Assembly: GCF_027247405.1 (NCBI RefSeq)
Contig: NZ_CP097463.1
Coordinates: 2,108,001-2,172,000, forward strand
Length of the DNA: 64,000 bases
Direction: 5' to 3'
Source: Jatrophihabitans cynanchi
GTDB lineage: Bacteria > Actinomycetota > Actinomycetes > Mycobacteriales > Jatrophihabitantaceae
In this document: positions 26,491 to 34,367 of the stretch, one piece after another
How the letters are laid out: each line of letters opens with the position of its first letter
Numbering within the stretch: the stretch's first letter is position 1
Program-made: the position numbers and the translations under genes
Notes under the pieces: generated by a model
Database searches by the model: none
The model's input: only the letters and a program-made list of their open reading frames with translations
What the model was told of the DNA's origin: nothing

Positions 26491-26518
26491 TGCCCGAATT
26501 GATACGTCCCTTCGGGCA
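26491..26518. promoter_or_regulatory. Inverted repeat TGCCCGAA-N12-TTCGGGCA in the LuxR/Ig-protein divergent region
   Basis: Perfect 8-bp arms in the 265-base region between the divergent LuxR gene and the gene at 26671. A partial copy (CCCGTTCGGGC) lies near 26417. It is a plausible LuxR-type operator. No further gene is seen in this region. Confidence 0.4.
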
Positions 26519-26670
26519 TCGGATCGCCCCCACCGTCGCGTGCCGAGGGGCGCAGAATGGACCGGCGTCCTCTTCGTGCAGTCAACGTGGACTCAACGGG
26601 CAGCCGAAGTGCCTTTCTGCCCACCCTCGAGTTCGTCCCACGGGCGCCTGGTGTCCCTACCTTCACAACC

Positions 26671-27951
26671 ATGAGCACAACTGCGACCCTCGAGTCGCCC
26701 CAAGTCCGCCTGGATGCAGGCAGCGAGGCCGTCGTCCCGCTGCACATCCGCAACAACGGCACGATCGTCGAGGGCTACCGGTTCGAGATCGTCGGTGCGC
26801 CGGCGGACTGGACGATCGTCGAGCCGCGGGAGGTCTCGCTGTTCCCGGGCGACTCGACCACGGCCACGGTCAGCTTCCGGCCGCCGCGCTCGGCCGCGAT
26901 CCCGGCGGGCACGCTGCCGTTCGGCGTCCGGGTCGTCCCGACCGAGCACCCCCGCGACACCGTCGTGCCCGAGGGCGTCGTCGAGGTACTGCCGTTCCTG
27001 GAGACGACCGCCGAACTGGTGCCGCGGACCTCGCACGGGCGGCACGGCGCCAAGCACCAGGTGGCGGTCGACAACAGGGGCAACGTCCCGGTGTCCGTGC
27101 TGTTCAGCGCGGCCGATCAGGGCAATCAGCTCGAGCTGGCGTGCACTCCGGAGTCGATGACGGTCAACCCGGGCAACGCCGCGTTCTCGGACGTGCGGGT
27201 GAAGCCGGCCAAGCGCATGTGGCGGGGCCAGCCGATCACGCACCCGTTCGCGGTGACGGTCGTGCCGCACGCCGGGCAGCCGGTCACGCTCGAGGGCGCC
27301 CACGTGCAGGACCCGGTGCTGCCGAAGTGGCTGCTCAAGGCACTGCTGCTGCTGCTCGCGCTGTTGCTGCTGCTCGCCGCGCTGTGGTTCCTCGTGCTCA
27401 AGCCGACGATCAAGTCCGCCGCGAAGGACGCCGTCAAGGACCCGCTGGCCAAGGCGTCCAGCCAGGCGGCCGCTGCCCAGAAGCAGGCTGCCGCGGCGCA
27501 GCAGCAGGCAGCGGCAGCGCAGTCGGCGGCTGGTTCGGGCGGGCCGGTCGCGCCGGTCAGTACCGCGCGGCCGGCCGGCCCGAAGGTGATCACCGCTGCG
27601 TTCAGTGACCGGCTGCACGTCCTGACCAACGCAGGCGCCACGAACTCGACCGGCGTGACCGTCCCGTCCAAGACCACGCTGCAGCTGACGGACCTGGTGT
27701 TCGAGAACCCGCAGGGAGACTTCGGCACCGTCACGATCACCCAGGCCGGCAACACGCTGCTGTCGATGGCGCTGGAGAACTTCCGCGACACCGACTACCA
27801 CTTCGTCTCGCCGATCGTGGTGAAGGCCGGTGACGCGGTGGTCGTCAGGGTCACGTGCAACACGGTCGGCAAGCCGCCGGACGCCCCGCCGCCGACCCAG
27901 TGCGACACCGCAGTGTTCGTGGGCGGCACCACCAGCAAGCCGGCGAGCTGA
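26671..27951 (+). CDS. Membrane-anchored Ig-like (COG1470-type) protein
   Basis: 426 residues from ATG 26671 (an earlier in-frame ATG at 26557 reads unlike protein). Residues 1-215 form two Ig-like domains (VRLDAGSEAVVPLHIRNNGTIVEGYRFEIVGAP; VPRTSHGRHGAKHQVAVDNRGNVPVSVLFSA). A single strongly hydrophobic helix (about 218-242, KWLLKALLLLLALLLLLAALWFLVL) follows, then a helical KQAAAAQQQAAAAQ stretch and a C-terminal beta-rich domain. There is no signal peptide, so the Ig domains are probably cytoplasmic and the C-terminal domain outside. Similar proteins occur in actinobacterial injection-system loci, as far as I recall. A TACCTT box seven bases before the ATG allows a leaderless transcript. 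Confidence 0.7.
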   Translation: MSTTATLESPQVRLDAGSEAVVPLHIRNNGTIVEGYRFEIVGAPADWTIVEPREVSLFPGDSTTATVSFRPPRSAAIPAGTLPFGVRVVPTEHPRDTVVPEGVVEVLPFLETTAELVPRTSHGRHGAKHQVAVDNRGNVPVSVLFSAADQGNQLELACTPESMTVNPGNAAFSDVRVKPAKRMWRGQPITHPFAVTVVPHAGQPVTLEGAHVQDPVLPKWLLKALLLLLALLLLLAALWFLVLKPTIKSAAKDAVKDPLAKASSQAAAAQKQAAAAQQQAAAAQSAAGSGGPVAPVSTARPAGPKVITAAFSDRLHVLTNAGATNSTGVTVPSKTTLQLTDLVFENPQGDFGTVTITQAGNTLLSMALENFRDTDYHFVSPIVVKAGDAVVVRVTCNTVGKPPDAPPPTQCDTAVFVGGTTSKPAS

Positions 27952-28027
27952 GCGGCATTCGCGCGCGCGGCGGCGCTCCCCCCACGCGCTGACCACTGTT
28001 CGCGCCGCTTCCCCCACGCAGTTACCG

Positions 28028-28120
28028 ACATACGCGCGCTTCCCCCACCCGGTTACCGACATACGCGCGCTTCCCCCACCCGGTTACCGACATACGCGCG
28101 CTTCCCCCACCCGGTTACAG
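28028..28120. repeat. Three 31-bp tandem repeats
   Basis: Units beginning ACATACGCGCGCTTCCCCCA start at 28028, 28059 and 28090, and a diverged half unit precedes them. They lie in the 468-base stretch between the Ig-membrane gene and fkbp, which contains only repeats and a duplicated gene end. Confidence 0.9.
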
Positions 28121-28157
28121 AATTCCAAGCCGAAATCTCGTCAGCCGGTGGGGGAAG
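28101..28157. repeat. Palindromic element, copy 1 (intergenic)
   Basis: CTTCCCCCACCCGG (28101-28114) and CCGGTGGGGGAAG (28145-28157) pair with a single bulge around a core containing GCCGAAATCTCGTCAG. The same core and arms recur at 28256-28315 and, in another form, inside a methyltransferase gene at 35014-35120. Confidence 0.75.
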
Positions 28158-28176
28158 CCGGCGCGGGGCGGGCAAC

Positions 28177-28225
28177 CGGTGGGGGGAGCGGGACGGGGCT
28201 ATTTGACGCCGAGTAGGTCGACCAC
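28177..28225 (-). pseudogene. Duplicated 3' end of the fkbp gene
   Basis: About 49 bases here match 28399-28446 with roughly five differences. On the minus strand they still read V-D-L-L-G-V-K-stop, the last residues of the FKBP protein encoded 220 bases away. It is a copied gene end without the rest of the gene. Confidence 0.8.
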
Positions 28226-28255
28226 TCCCCCCACGCAGTTACCGACATACGCGCA

Positions 28256-28315
28256 CTTCCCCCACCCAGTTACCGATTTCCAGGCCGAAATCTCGTCGGC
28301 CGGTGGGGGAAGCCG
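28256..28315. repeat. Palindromic element, copy 2 (intergenic)
   Basis: CTTCCCCCACCCAG and CCGGTGGGGGAAGCC flank CAGGCCGAAATCTCGTCGG, nearly the same core as copy 1. A partly decayed third right arm (CCGGTGAGGGAAGCCGG) follows near 28340. Confidence 0.7.
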
Positions 28316-28419
28316 GCCCGACCCCGTGCGGAGTCGTCGGCCGGTGAGGGAAGCCGGCCCGACCCGGTGCGGAGCGGGCAACTGGCCCGGGGGGCAGCCG
28401 GTGGGGGAGCGGGACGGGG

Positions 28420-28785
28420 CTACTTGACGCCGAGCAGGTCGATCACGAACACCAGGGTCTTGCCGGACAGCCGATGCCCGCCGCCGGCCGGGCCGTACGC
28501 CTTCTCCGGCGGGATGGTGAGCTGGCGGCGGCCGCCGACCTTCATGCCCGGGATGCCCTCCTGCCAGCCCTGGATCAGGCCGCGCAGCGGGAACTCGATC
28601 GACTCGCCGCGGTTCCACGAGGCGTCGAACTCCTCGCCGTTGTGGAACTCGACGCCGACGTAGTGCACCTCGACGGTGTCGCCGGCCTTGGCCTCGGCGC
28701 CCTCGCCGACCACGATGTCCTCGATCTTGAGGTCGCTGGGGGCCTCGCCGCCCGGGTACTCGATCACTGGCTTGGAAAGTGGCAT
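28420..28785 (-). CDS. FKBP-type peptidyl-prolyl cis-trans isomerase
   Basis: 121 residues from ATG 28785. The fold is complete: DIVVGEGAEAKAGDTVEVHYVGVEFHNGEEFDASWNRGESIEFPL, then GLIQGWQEGIPGMKVGGRRQLTIPPEKAYGPAGGG and LVFVIDLLGV. Tyr, Phe, Asp and Trp of the active-site pocket (HYVG, FDAS, GWQEG) are present. It has no signal peptide, so it is a cytosolic proline isomerase. It is divergent from the GNAT gene with a 35-base shared region. Its 3' end is partly duplicated downstream (28177-28225). Confidence 0.93.
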   Translation of the reverse strand: MPLSKPVIEYPGGEAPSDLKIEDIVVGEGAEAKAGDTVEVHYVGVEFHNGEEFDASWNRGESIEFPLRGLIQGWQEGIPGMKVGGRRQLTIPPEKAYGPAGGGHRLSGKTLVFVIDLLGVK

Positions 28786-28820
28786 ACGTCCATCCAACAC
28801 GACGTGGCAGGCTCGCGTTC

Positions 28821-29294
28821 ATGCCGCCCGTCCGTGACGCCACCCTCGCCGAACTCGACCCGTGCACGCTGTACCGCATCCTGGCGCTGCGCAGTGCCGT
28901 GTTCGTGCTGGAGCAGGACTGCGTGTACCTCGACCAGGACGGCCGCGACCTGGAACCGGACGCCCGGCAACTGTGGGTCGAGCGGGACGGCGAGGTGCTG
29001 GCCACGCTGCGCCTGCTGCGCGATCGGAGTGCGGCAACCCCCGCCGCGGAGGGCGGGGCCGGAACGGCCCGCATCGGCCGGGTGGCCACCGCGAAGAGCG
29101 CACGCGGTGCCGGGTTCGCAGCCGACCTGATGCGCCGCGCGCTCGAACTCGCCGGCGACGGCCCGATCGTGCTCGATGCGCAGAGCTACCTGGCGGACTG
29201 GTACGCCCGGTTCGGCTTCGTCCGCGACGGCGCCGACTTCATCGAGGACGGCATCCCCCACATCCCCATGCGCCGCCCCGCTGTAGAGCGATGA
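28821..29294 (+). CDS. GNAT-family N-acetyltransferase (ElaA-like)
   Basis: 157 residues from ATG 28821. The ElaA-type start (LYRILALRSAVFVLEQDCVYLDQDGRDLEPDARQLWV), the acetyl-CoA loop (RIGRVATAKSARGAGFAADLMRRALE) and the end (LDAQSYLADWYARFGFV.DG..FIEDGIPHIPM) identify the family. The substrate is unknown for most members. It is divergent from fkbp. Confidence 0.88.
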   Translation: MPPVRDATLAELDPCTLYRILALRSAVFVLEQDCVYLDQDGRDLEPDARQLWVERDGEVLATLRLLRDRSAATPAAEGGAGTARIGRVATAKSARGAGFAADLMRRALELAGDGPIVLDAQSYLADWYARFGFVRDGADFIEDGIPHIPMRRPAVER

Positions 29295-29345
29295 ATCCCG
29301 CACGCCGCCAAGGGGAGTGAGGACGGGACGCGGCCAAGCAGACGG

Positions 29346-29418
29346 AGCCGCCTCGGGGAATCGAACCCCGGACAACCTCATTACGAGTGAGGTGCTCTAC
29401 CGACTGAGCTAAGGCGGC
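29346..29418 (-). tRNA. tRNA-Thr (anticodon CGT)
   Basis: A 73-base cloverleaf on the minus strand. The acceptor stem is GCCGCCT/AGGCGGC, the D arm begins TAGCTCAGT, the anticodon stem CCTCA/TGAGG closes the loop CTCGTAA with anticodon CGT, and the T arm is CGGGGTTCGATTCCCCG. The CCA end is not encoded. Confidence 0.96.
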
Positions 29419-29472
29419 GGGTGCCGGCGAACCGGCACGATGGGCCAGTCTAGCGGGTTCGAACGGCCGCCT

Positions 29473-29575
29473 CGCACACCGCAGTTCAGGGCTGGCGCAC
29501 ACTGCAGTTCCGGGCTCGCGCACCGGACTGTCCGGGCTCGCGCACCGGACTGTCAGGGCTGGCGTACCGCACTAT
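29473..29575. repeat. 22-23-bp tandem repeat, about 4.5 copies, over the ricT 3' end
   Basis: Units CGCACACCGCAGTTCAGGGC..., CGCACACTGCAGTTCC..., CGCACCGGACTGTCCGGGC... and CGCACCGGACTGTCAGGGC... run from 29473. The stop codon of ricT (29553-29555) and its last residues lie inside the array. Confidence 0.85.
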
Positions 29576-30383
29576 CGCGCGACTCGTACGCCTTGCGGCT
29601 CGCGCACACCGAGGCGAGCGCGCACGGGCTGGTCCGCCCGTCGGCACTCATCCGGACGACGACCTGTTCGGCCGGCACGCTGTGCCCGACCACGGTGCCC
29701 GGCCCCTCGTCCGTGTCGACCTGCTCGCCGATCGCGGGCGCCTTCGCGGCGAAGTCCTGATACAGCGGGTGCTCGTACTTCAGGCAGCACATCAGCCGCC
29801 CGCACGCGCCGGAGATGCGCAGCGGGTTCAGCGGCAGGTCCTGGTCCTTGGCCATCCGCACGGTGACCGGTTCGAAGTCGACGAGGAACGTCGAGCAGCA
29901 CAGTTCGCGCCCGCACGAGCCGATGCCGCCGGTCAGCCGGGCCTCGTCGCGGGCGGACAGCTGGCGCAGCTCGACCCGCCCGTCCAAGGTGGCGGCCAGG
30001 TCGCGCACCAGGGCGCGGAAGTCGACCCGATGCGGGGCGGTGAAGTAGACGACCGTGTGCTTGGTGGAGGTCACGTAGTCGACGCCGCTGACCTTCATCG
30101 GCAGGCCGTGCTCGCGGATCAGCCGGCGGGCCGCGACCCGCGCGGCGGCGCGCTTCTTGCGGCCGGCCTCGGCGGCGGCGACGTCCTCGTCCGAGGCCAT
30201 GCCGAGCAGGACGGGCAGGCCGCCGACGTCCTCGCTCACCCACTGCGGCGCCCACATGACCTCGGCGACCTCAGGATCGGAGTCGGTCGGGTACAGCACG
30301 TGATCGCCGACCTGTGGCGTGAGCGATCCGGGGTCGGCGTAGTACAGCCGGCCCTGCCGCTGGAAGACCACGGCGCAGATCAT
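29553..30383 (-). CDS. ricT: PSP1/RicT (YaaT)-family protein
   Basis: 276 residues from ATG 30383 (GTG 30389 adds two). The PSP1 C-terminal domain carries the cysteine clusters GSCGRELCCSTFL and SGACGRLMCCLKYEH, which bind iron-sulfur clusters in the Bacillus RicA-F-T complex. There RicT affects RNase Y and phosphorelay activity. In actinobacteria its function is unknown. The gene follows holB by 35 bases, a conserved neighbourhood. The C-terminal tail (SRDSAVRQP) is read from a repeat unit and is probably dispensable. Confidence 0.9.
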   Translation of the reverse strand: MICAVVFQRQGRLYYADPGSLTPQVGDHVLYPTDSDPEVAEVMWAPQWVSEDVGGLPVLLGMASDEDVAAAEAGRKKRAAARVAARRLIREHGLPMKVSGVDYVTSTKHTVVYFTAPHRVDFRALVRDLAATLDGRVELRQLSARDEARLTGGIGSCGRELCCSTFLVDFEPVTVRMAKDQDLPLNPLRISGACGRLMCCLKYEHPLYQDFAAKAPAIGEQVDTDEGPGTVVGHSVPAEQVVVRMSADGRTSPCALASVCASRKAYESRDSAVRQP

Positions 30384-30418
30384 GCTCACGGCGCCCACCC
30401 TAACCGCGGCCGGTCACC

Positions 30419-31642
30419 TCAGGGCAGGCGCAGCGCCGCGGTCATCGCCTCGACGGCGATCTCCGGCTTGACGTTCAGTTCCAGCGCGGTGCGGCAGGCC
30501 AGCACCGCGTCCAGCCGGCGCAGCACGCCGGCGGACGGCACCCGCGCGGCGACTGCGCGCACGTCGTCGTCGAAGTCCGGATGCGCGCGTGGGACGTCGG
30601 TGCCTGCGTGCACGAGCAGCACGTCGCGGTAGAACGCCGCGAGGTCGACGAGCGCCCGGTCCAGCGAGTCACGCACCGTCCGGGTGGCCCGCGACTTCTG
30701 CCGCTTCTCCAGGTCCTTGATCGCGCCGGCCGTGCCGCGTACCGAGGCGGCCGTGCCCTTGCCGGTCGCGCCGATGCCCAGCGCGTTGTTCAGCGCCTCC
30801 AGCTCGTCGGCGTCCCGCTCGCCGGAGACCGCGTCGGCCTCGGCCTTGGCCGCCGACACCAGCTGGTCGGCCGCCTGCAGGCAGGCGCGCAGCGAGGTGA
30901 GCGAGGCCGGGATCGCCAACACGGTCGCGCGATGCTCGCGGGCGGCGGCATCGACGGCCAGCCGGCGCGAACGGCCCACATGCCCCTGGCCGGCGGCAGC
31001 CGCCCAGGACGCCGTTGCACCGTCGATGCCGCTGCGTTCCAGCACCGCGGCCACCGCCGCTGCCGGCGGCGTGCGCAGGCCGACGAGCCGGCAGCGCGAG
31101 CGGATCGTCACGGCGATGTCGTCCGGGTGCGAGGACGGCGAGCAGAGCATGAACACGGTCCGCGGCGCCGGCTCCTCGATCGCCTTGAGCAGCGCGTTGA
31201 ACGCGCGCTCGCCGAGCCGGTCGGCGTCCTCGATGATCACCACCTGCCAGCGGCCGGTCGCGGGCAGCCGGGCGGACTGCTGCACGATCTCGCGGGTCTC
31301 CTTGACGCTGATCGACAACCCCTCGGGGTTCATGATCCGCACGTCCGGATGGGTGCCCGCCCGCACCGTGTGGCACGCCGTGCACTCGCCGCAGCCGGGG
31401 TCCGCGACCCGCTCGCACTCCAACGCGGCCGCGAACACGCGCGCCGCGACCGAGCGCCCTGACCCGGCCGGCCCGGTGAACAGCCACGCGTGCGTGAACG
31501 CGCTCGCATTGCCCGCGCTCGCGGCGTCGCTCCCCCGCTCGCTCCCCCGCTCGCTCACCAGCACGGCCGCGGCACGCGCGGCATCACGCAGCACGGCCAC
31601 CGCCTCGTCCTGCCCGATCAGCTCGTCCCACAGCGAGGTCAC
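30419..31642 (-). CDS. holB: DNA polymerase III subunit delta'
   Basis: 407 residues from GTG 31642, which overlaps the tmk-fusion stop (GTGA). The clamp-loader fold is clear: SLWDELIGQDEAVAVL, a degenerate P-loop GPAGSGRS as usual for delta', the zinc cysteines of CERVADPGCGECTACH, VKETREIVQQSARLPATGRWQVVIIEDADRLGERAFNALLKAIEEP and SRCRLV. It helps load the beta clamp. A SERGSERGS repeat near residue 30 is an insertion. It is co-translated with the upstream kinase gene, as in many actinomycetes. Confidence 0.93.
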   Translation of the reverse strand: MTSLWDELIGQDEAVAVLRDAARAAAVLVSERGSERGSDAASAGNASAFTHAWLFTGPAGSGRSVAARVFAAALECERVADPGCGECTACHTVRAGTHPDVRIMNPEGLSISVKETREIVQQSARLPATGRWQVVIIEDADRLGERAFNALLKAIEEPAPRTVFMLCSPSSHPDDIAVTIRSRCRLVGLRTPPAAAVAAVLERSGIDGATASWAAAAGQGHVGRSRRLAVDAAAREHRATVLAIPASLTSLRACLQAADQLVSAAKAEADAVSGERDADELEALNNALGIGATGKGTAASVRGTAGAIKDLEKRQKSRATRTVRDSLDRALVDLAAFYRDVLLVHAGTDVPRAHPDFDDDVRAVAARVPSAGVLRRLDAVLACRTALELNVKPEIAVEAMTAALRLP

Positions 31643-33768
31643 TGCGGCGCAACCGCCTTCGGCGGCGGGGCGGGCGCACAGTCCGGCCGGATCAGCCGGC
31701 TGACCGCGGCGCGCACCTTCGCGGCGATCACGTCCGGCTGTAGCGAGGCGTCGAGCACCAGGTAACGCCGCGGGTCGGACTCGGCGAGCATGCGGAACGC
31801 CTCGCGCACCCGCTCGTGGAAGCTGATCGACTCGGCCTCCAACTTGTCCTCGCCGCCGCGCCCGCGCACGCGCGCCAGACCCAGCTCGGCAGGCAGGTCG
31901 AGCAGCACGATCAGGTCGGCCTGCAGCCCGCCGGTCGCCCAGCGCGAGATCTTGCGCACCTCGTCGATCTGCAGGTTCCGCCCGACACCCTGGTAGGCGA
32001 GGGAGGAGTCGACGTACCGGTCGGTGACGACCACCTGGCCGGCTTCGAGCGCCGGACGGATCACCGACTCGACGTGGTGGGCGCGGTCGGCCGCGAACAA
32101 CAGCGCCTCGGCCCGCGGCGACAGCGCCGGCGAGTCGTGCAGCAGCAGCCGGCGGATCTGCGCCCCGACGTCGGTGGCGCCGGGCTCGTGCGTGGTGGTG
32201 ACAGCGGTGCCGCTCTCGCGCAGCCACTCGGCGAGCCGTTCGACCTGGGTGGACTTGCCCGAGCCCTCGCCGCCTTCGAACGCGACGAACAGACCGCCGG
32301 TGCGCATCCGCCGGCGCGCGGAGGAGTCGCCGCGCAGCGCGGACGTGACGTCCTGCCACACCGCGCCCTGCTGGCGGTCGTCCATCTTGCGGTAGGCCAG
32401 CAGGCCGGCGAACAGGGCCAGGATGCCGCCGACGATCAGCACGATCCGGGTGCCGTCCACGACGTAGTCGACCGACCCGAAGTGGAACGTCTTGCGCCCC
32501 ACCTGCGCGACGGCGAACGGCACCGCGGCGAGCGCGAGGATGAGCACGACGCGGATCAGCGACTGCAGCATCGCGAAGACCCGCCCGCGCATCTCGTCGT
32601 CGACGTCGGTGCCCATCAGCGTCATGCCGGCCAGGTACGCGACGCCCGCGCCGAACCCGAGCCCGAGGACGAACACGGTGGCGAGCGCGACGTGCGGCAT
32701 GACGGCCGTCAGGATCAGGCAGACTGCGGCGAACACGATGGCGAGCCCGAACAGCCGCCGCCGGGACAGATCGCGCGCGATGCGCGGGCCGAACGCCATG
32801 CCCGAGCCGAGGCCGACGAACACCGAGCCGAACAGCACGCCGTACGCCGCGTTGCCACCGCCCAGGCTGGTGACGAAGATCTTGCCGGCGCCGATGACGG
32901 CACCGGCTGCGACGAAGGCGCCGACCAGCCCGACGATCAGGCCGCCGACCAGGCGCGAGGACTTGATGAACGACAGCCCCTCGCGGAGCAGGTGCAGCAA
33001 CCCCGACTGCCCCTCGACGACCCGGCCGTTGCGGTGCCCGCTGATCTCCGGGATGAACACCACGATCACCGCGCCGGCCAGGAACGTCGCCGCGTTCAGG
33101 TACAGCGCCAGGTTGACGGGTTGGGTCTTGAAGAAGTCCAGGTGCCTGGCCAGCACGTTGGTGATCAGTGACAGCACCGAGAACAGCCCCGCACCGGCGA
33201 CCGGGGTCAGCCCGTAGGTCGTCACCAGGCTGAGCTGGTTGGCGGCCTCGATCTGATCGCGCCGCACCAGGTTCGGCACCGACGCGTCCTTGGCCGGCAT
33301 CCAGAACAGGCTGACGCATTCGATCAGGAAGCTGGAGATCAGCAACCAGGCCAACGTCCGGTCGCGGTCGACGACCAGGTGGGCCAGCGGGATGGACAGG
33401 AACAGCACGAAGCGGACGGCATCGGAGACGATCATCGTCATGCGGCGGTCGAAGCGGTCGGCGAACGCGCCGGCCAGCGGGCCGAGGAAGATCGCGGGCA
33501 GCAGCTTGACCACCAGCACGCCGCCGAGGGCGTAGTTCTTCGCCTGATAGCCGTTCGCGAGCGAGGTCGCCAGCGCCGTGGTGGCCAGCAGCCCGAGCCA
33601 GTCGCCGAGGCTGGACAGTGCCGTGGTGTACCAGAGGCGGCGGTACGAGCGGACGCGCATGACGCCACGGATCGCCGACGAGGCCGAGATTCCGGCGGGT
33701 GTCGGCGAGGCAGCCGTGGCGCCGGCGGCCCTGTTCTCGCTGATGACGGCCCCCCTCTTCTCGGACAA
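31639..33768 (-). CDS. tmk: MFS transporter fused to thymidylate kinase
   Basis: 709 residues if started at TTG 33768. No ribosome site is seen and the true start may be further in (for example ATG near residue 37). Residues about 40-470 are a twelve-helix major facilitator (LGDWLGLLATTALATSLA, LGPLAGAFADRFDRRMTMIVSDAVRF, AGMTLMGTDVDDEMRGRVFAML). Residues about 490-700 are dTMP kinase, with P-loop FEGGEGSGKSTQ near 500, DRYVDSSLAYQG and a lid with RGRGGEDKLE. The kinase makes dTDP and is essential. The fusion is known in several actinomycetes, and the role of the transporter half is unknown. Confidence 0.9.
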   Translation of the reverse strand: MSEKRGAVISENRAAGATAASPTPAGISASSAIRGVMRVRSYRRLWYTTALSSLGDWLGLLATTALATSLANGYQAKNYALGGVLVVKLLPAIFLGPLAGAFADRFDRRMTMIVSDAVRFVLFLSIPLAHLVVDRDRTLAWLLISSFLIECVSLFWMPAKDASVPNLVRRDQIEAANQLSLVTTYGLTPVAGAGLFSVLSLITNVLARHLDFFKTQPVNLALYLNAATFLAGAVIVVFIPEISGHRNGRVVEGQSGLLHLLREGLSFIKSSRLVGGLIVGLVGAFVAAGAVIGAGKIFVTSLGGGNAAYGVLFGSVFVGLGSGMAFGPRIARDLSRRRLFGLAIVFAAVCLILTAVMPHVALATVFVLGLGFGAGVAYLAGMTLMGTDVDDEMRGRVFAMLQSLIRVVLILALAAVPFAVAQVGRKTFHFGSVDYVVDGTRIVLIVGGILALFAGLLAYRKMDDRQQGAVWQDVTSALRGDSSARRRMRTGGLFVAFEGGEGSGKSTQVERLAEWLRESGTAVTTTHEPGATDVGAQIRRLLLHDSPALSPRAEALLFAADRAHHVESVIRPALEAGQVVVTDRYVDSSLAYQGVGRNLQIDEVRKISRWATGGLQADLIVLLDLPAELGLARVRGRGGEDKLEAESISFHERVREAFRMLAESDPRRYLVLDASLQPDVIAAKVRAAVSRLIRPDCAPAPPPKAVAPQ

Positions 33769-33814
33769 ATCGTGGTCAGCCTAGCTGGGCGGTACGCCAG
33801 CGATCGGCGTTCGC

Positions 33815-34303
33815 TCAGCGCGCAGCGGCCAGCAGCAGCACGCGCAGGGCGGCCGCCAGGTCGTGGCGCCGGCCCGGGTCCAGACTGCGCAGCAGCTCGG
33901 TCTCGCTCGCGAGCAGGGCGGCGACGGCGTCGTCCACCCGGGTCCGCCCCTCGGCGGTGAGCCGCACCCGGACCAGGCGGCCGTCGGCGGGGTCGGCACG
34001 GCGCGAGACGAAGCCGCGGCCGCTGAGCCGGTCGAGCCGGCTGGTCATGGTGCCGGACGTGACGTGGGTGCGCGTGGCGAGCTCGCCCGCGGTGAGCTCG
34101 AACGGCTCGCCGCTGCGGCGCAGGACGGACAGCACGTCGAACTCGTGCGCCTGCAGGCCGTGTTCGACGAAGGCGATGGCCCGCCGCTCGTCCAGCACGT
34201 CCGCAAGCCGGGCCACCCGCGAGAGCACGTGCAGCGGCTGGACGTCCAGGTCGGGACGCTCGCGCGTCCAGGCCTCGACGATCTCGTCGACCTCGTCGGT
34301 CAT
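33815..34303 (-). CDS. MarR-family transcriptional regulator
   Basis: 162 residues. Winged helix: GLQAHEFDVLSVLRRSGEPFELTAGELATRTHVTSGTMTSRLDRLSGRGFVSRRADPADGRLVRVRLTAEGR, the classic MarR wing pattern. It is divergent from a trans-aconitate methyltransferase-like gene, and an inverted repeat lies between them, so it probably represses both genes. Ligand unknown. Confidence 0.9.
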   Translation of the reverse strand: MTDEVDEIVEAWTRERPDLDVQPLHVLSRVARLADVLDERRAIAFVEHGLQAHEFDVLSVLRRSGEPFELTAGELATRTHVTSGTMTSRLDRLSGRGFVSRRADPADGRLVRVRLTAEGRTRVDDAVAALLASETELLRSLDPGRRHDLAAALRVLLLAAAR

Positions 34304-34317
34304 CGGTCCATCCTGCC

Positions 34318-34341
34318 ATATCTCTTGACCTCAAGATATAT
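34318..34341. promoter_or_regulatory. Probable MarR operator in a divergent promoter
   Basis: ATCTCTTGA-CC-TCAAGATAT is an imperfect inverted repeat of the CTTGA/TCAAG type often bound by MarR proteins. It lies between the MarR and methyltransferase genes. A TATATT box (34337-34342) overlaps its right end. Confidence 0.6.
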
Positions 34342-34367
34342 TTGCTGCCGGGACGAGGGAGCGGCCG

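Noticed and set aside
31639-33768. MFS-thymidylate kinase fusion as a novel gene
   Set aside because: The same fusion is known in several actinomycetes, so it is annotated but not listed as a discovery.
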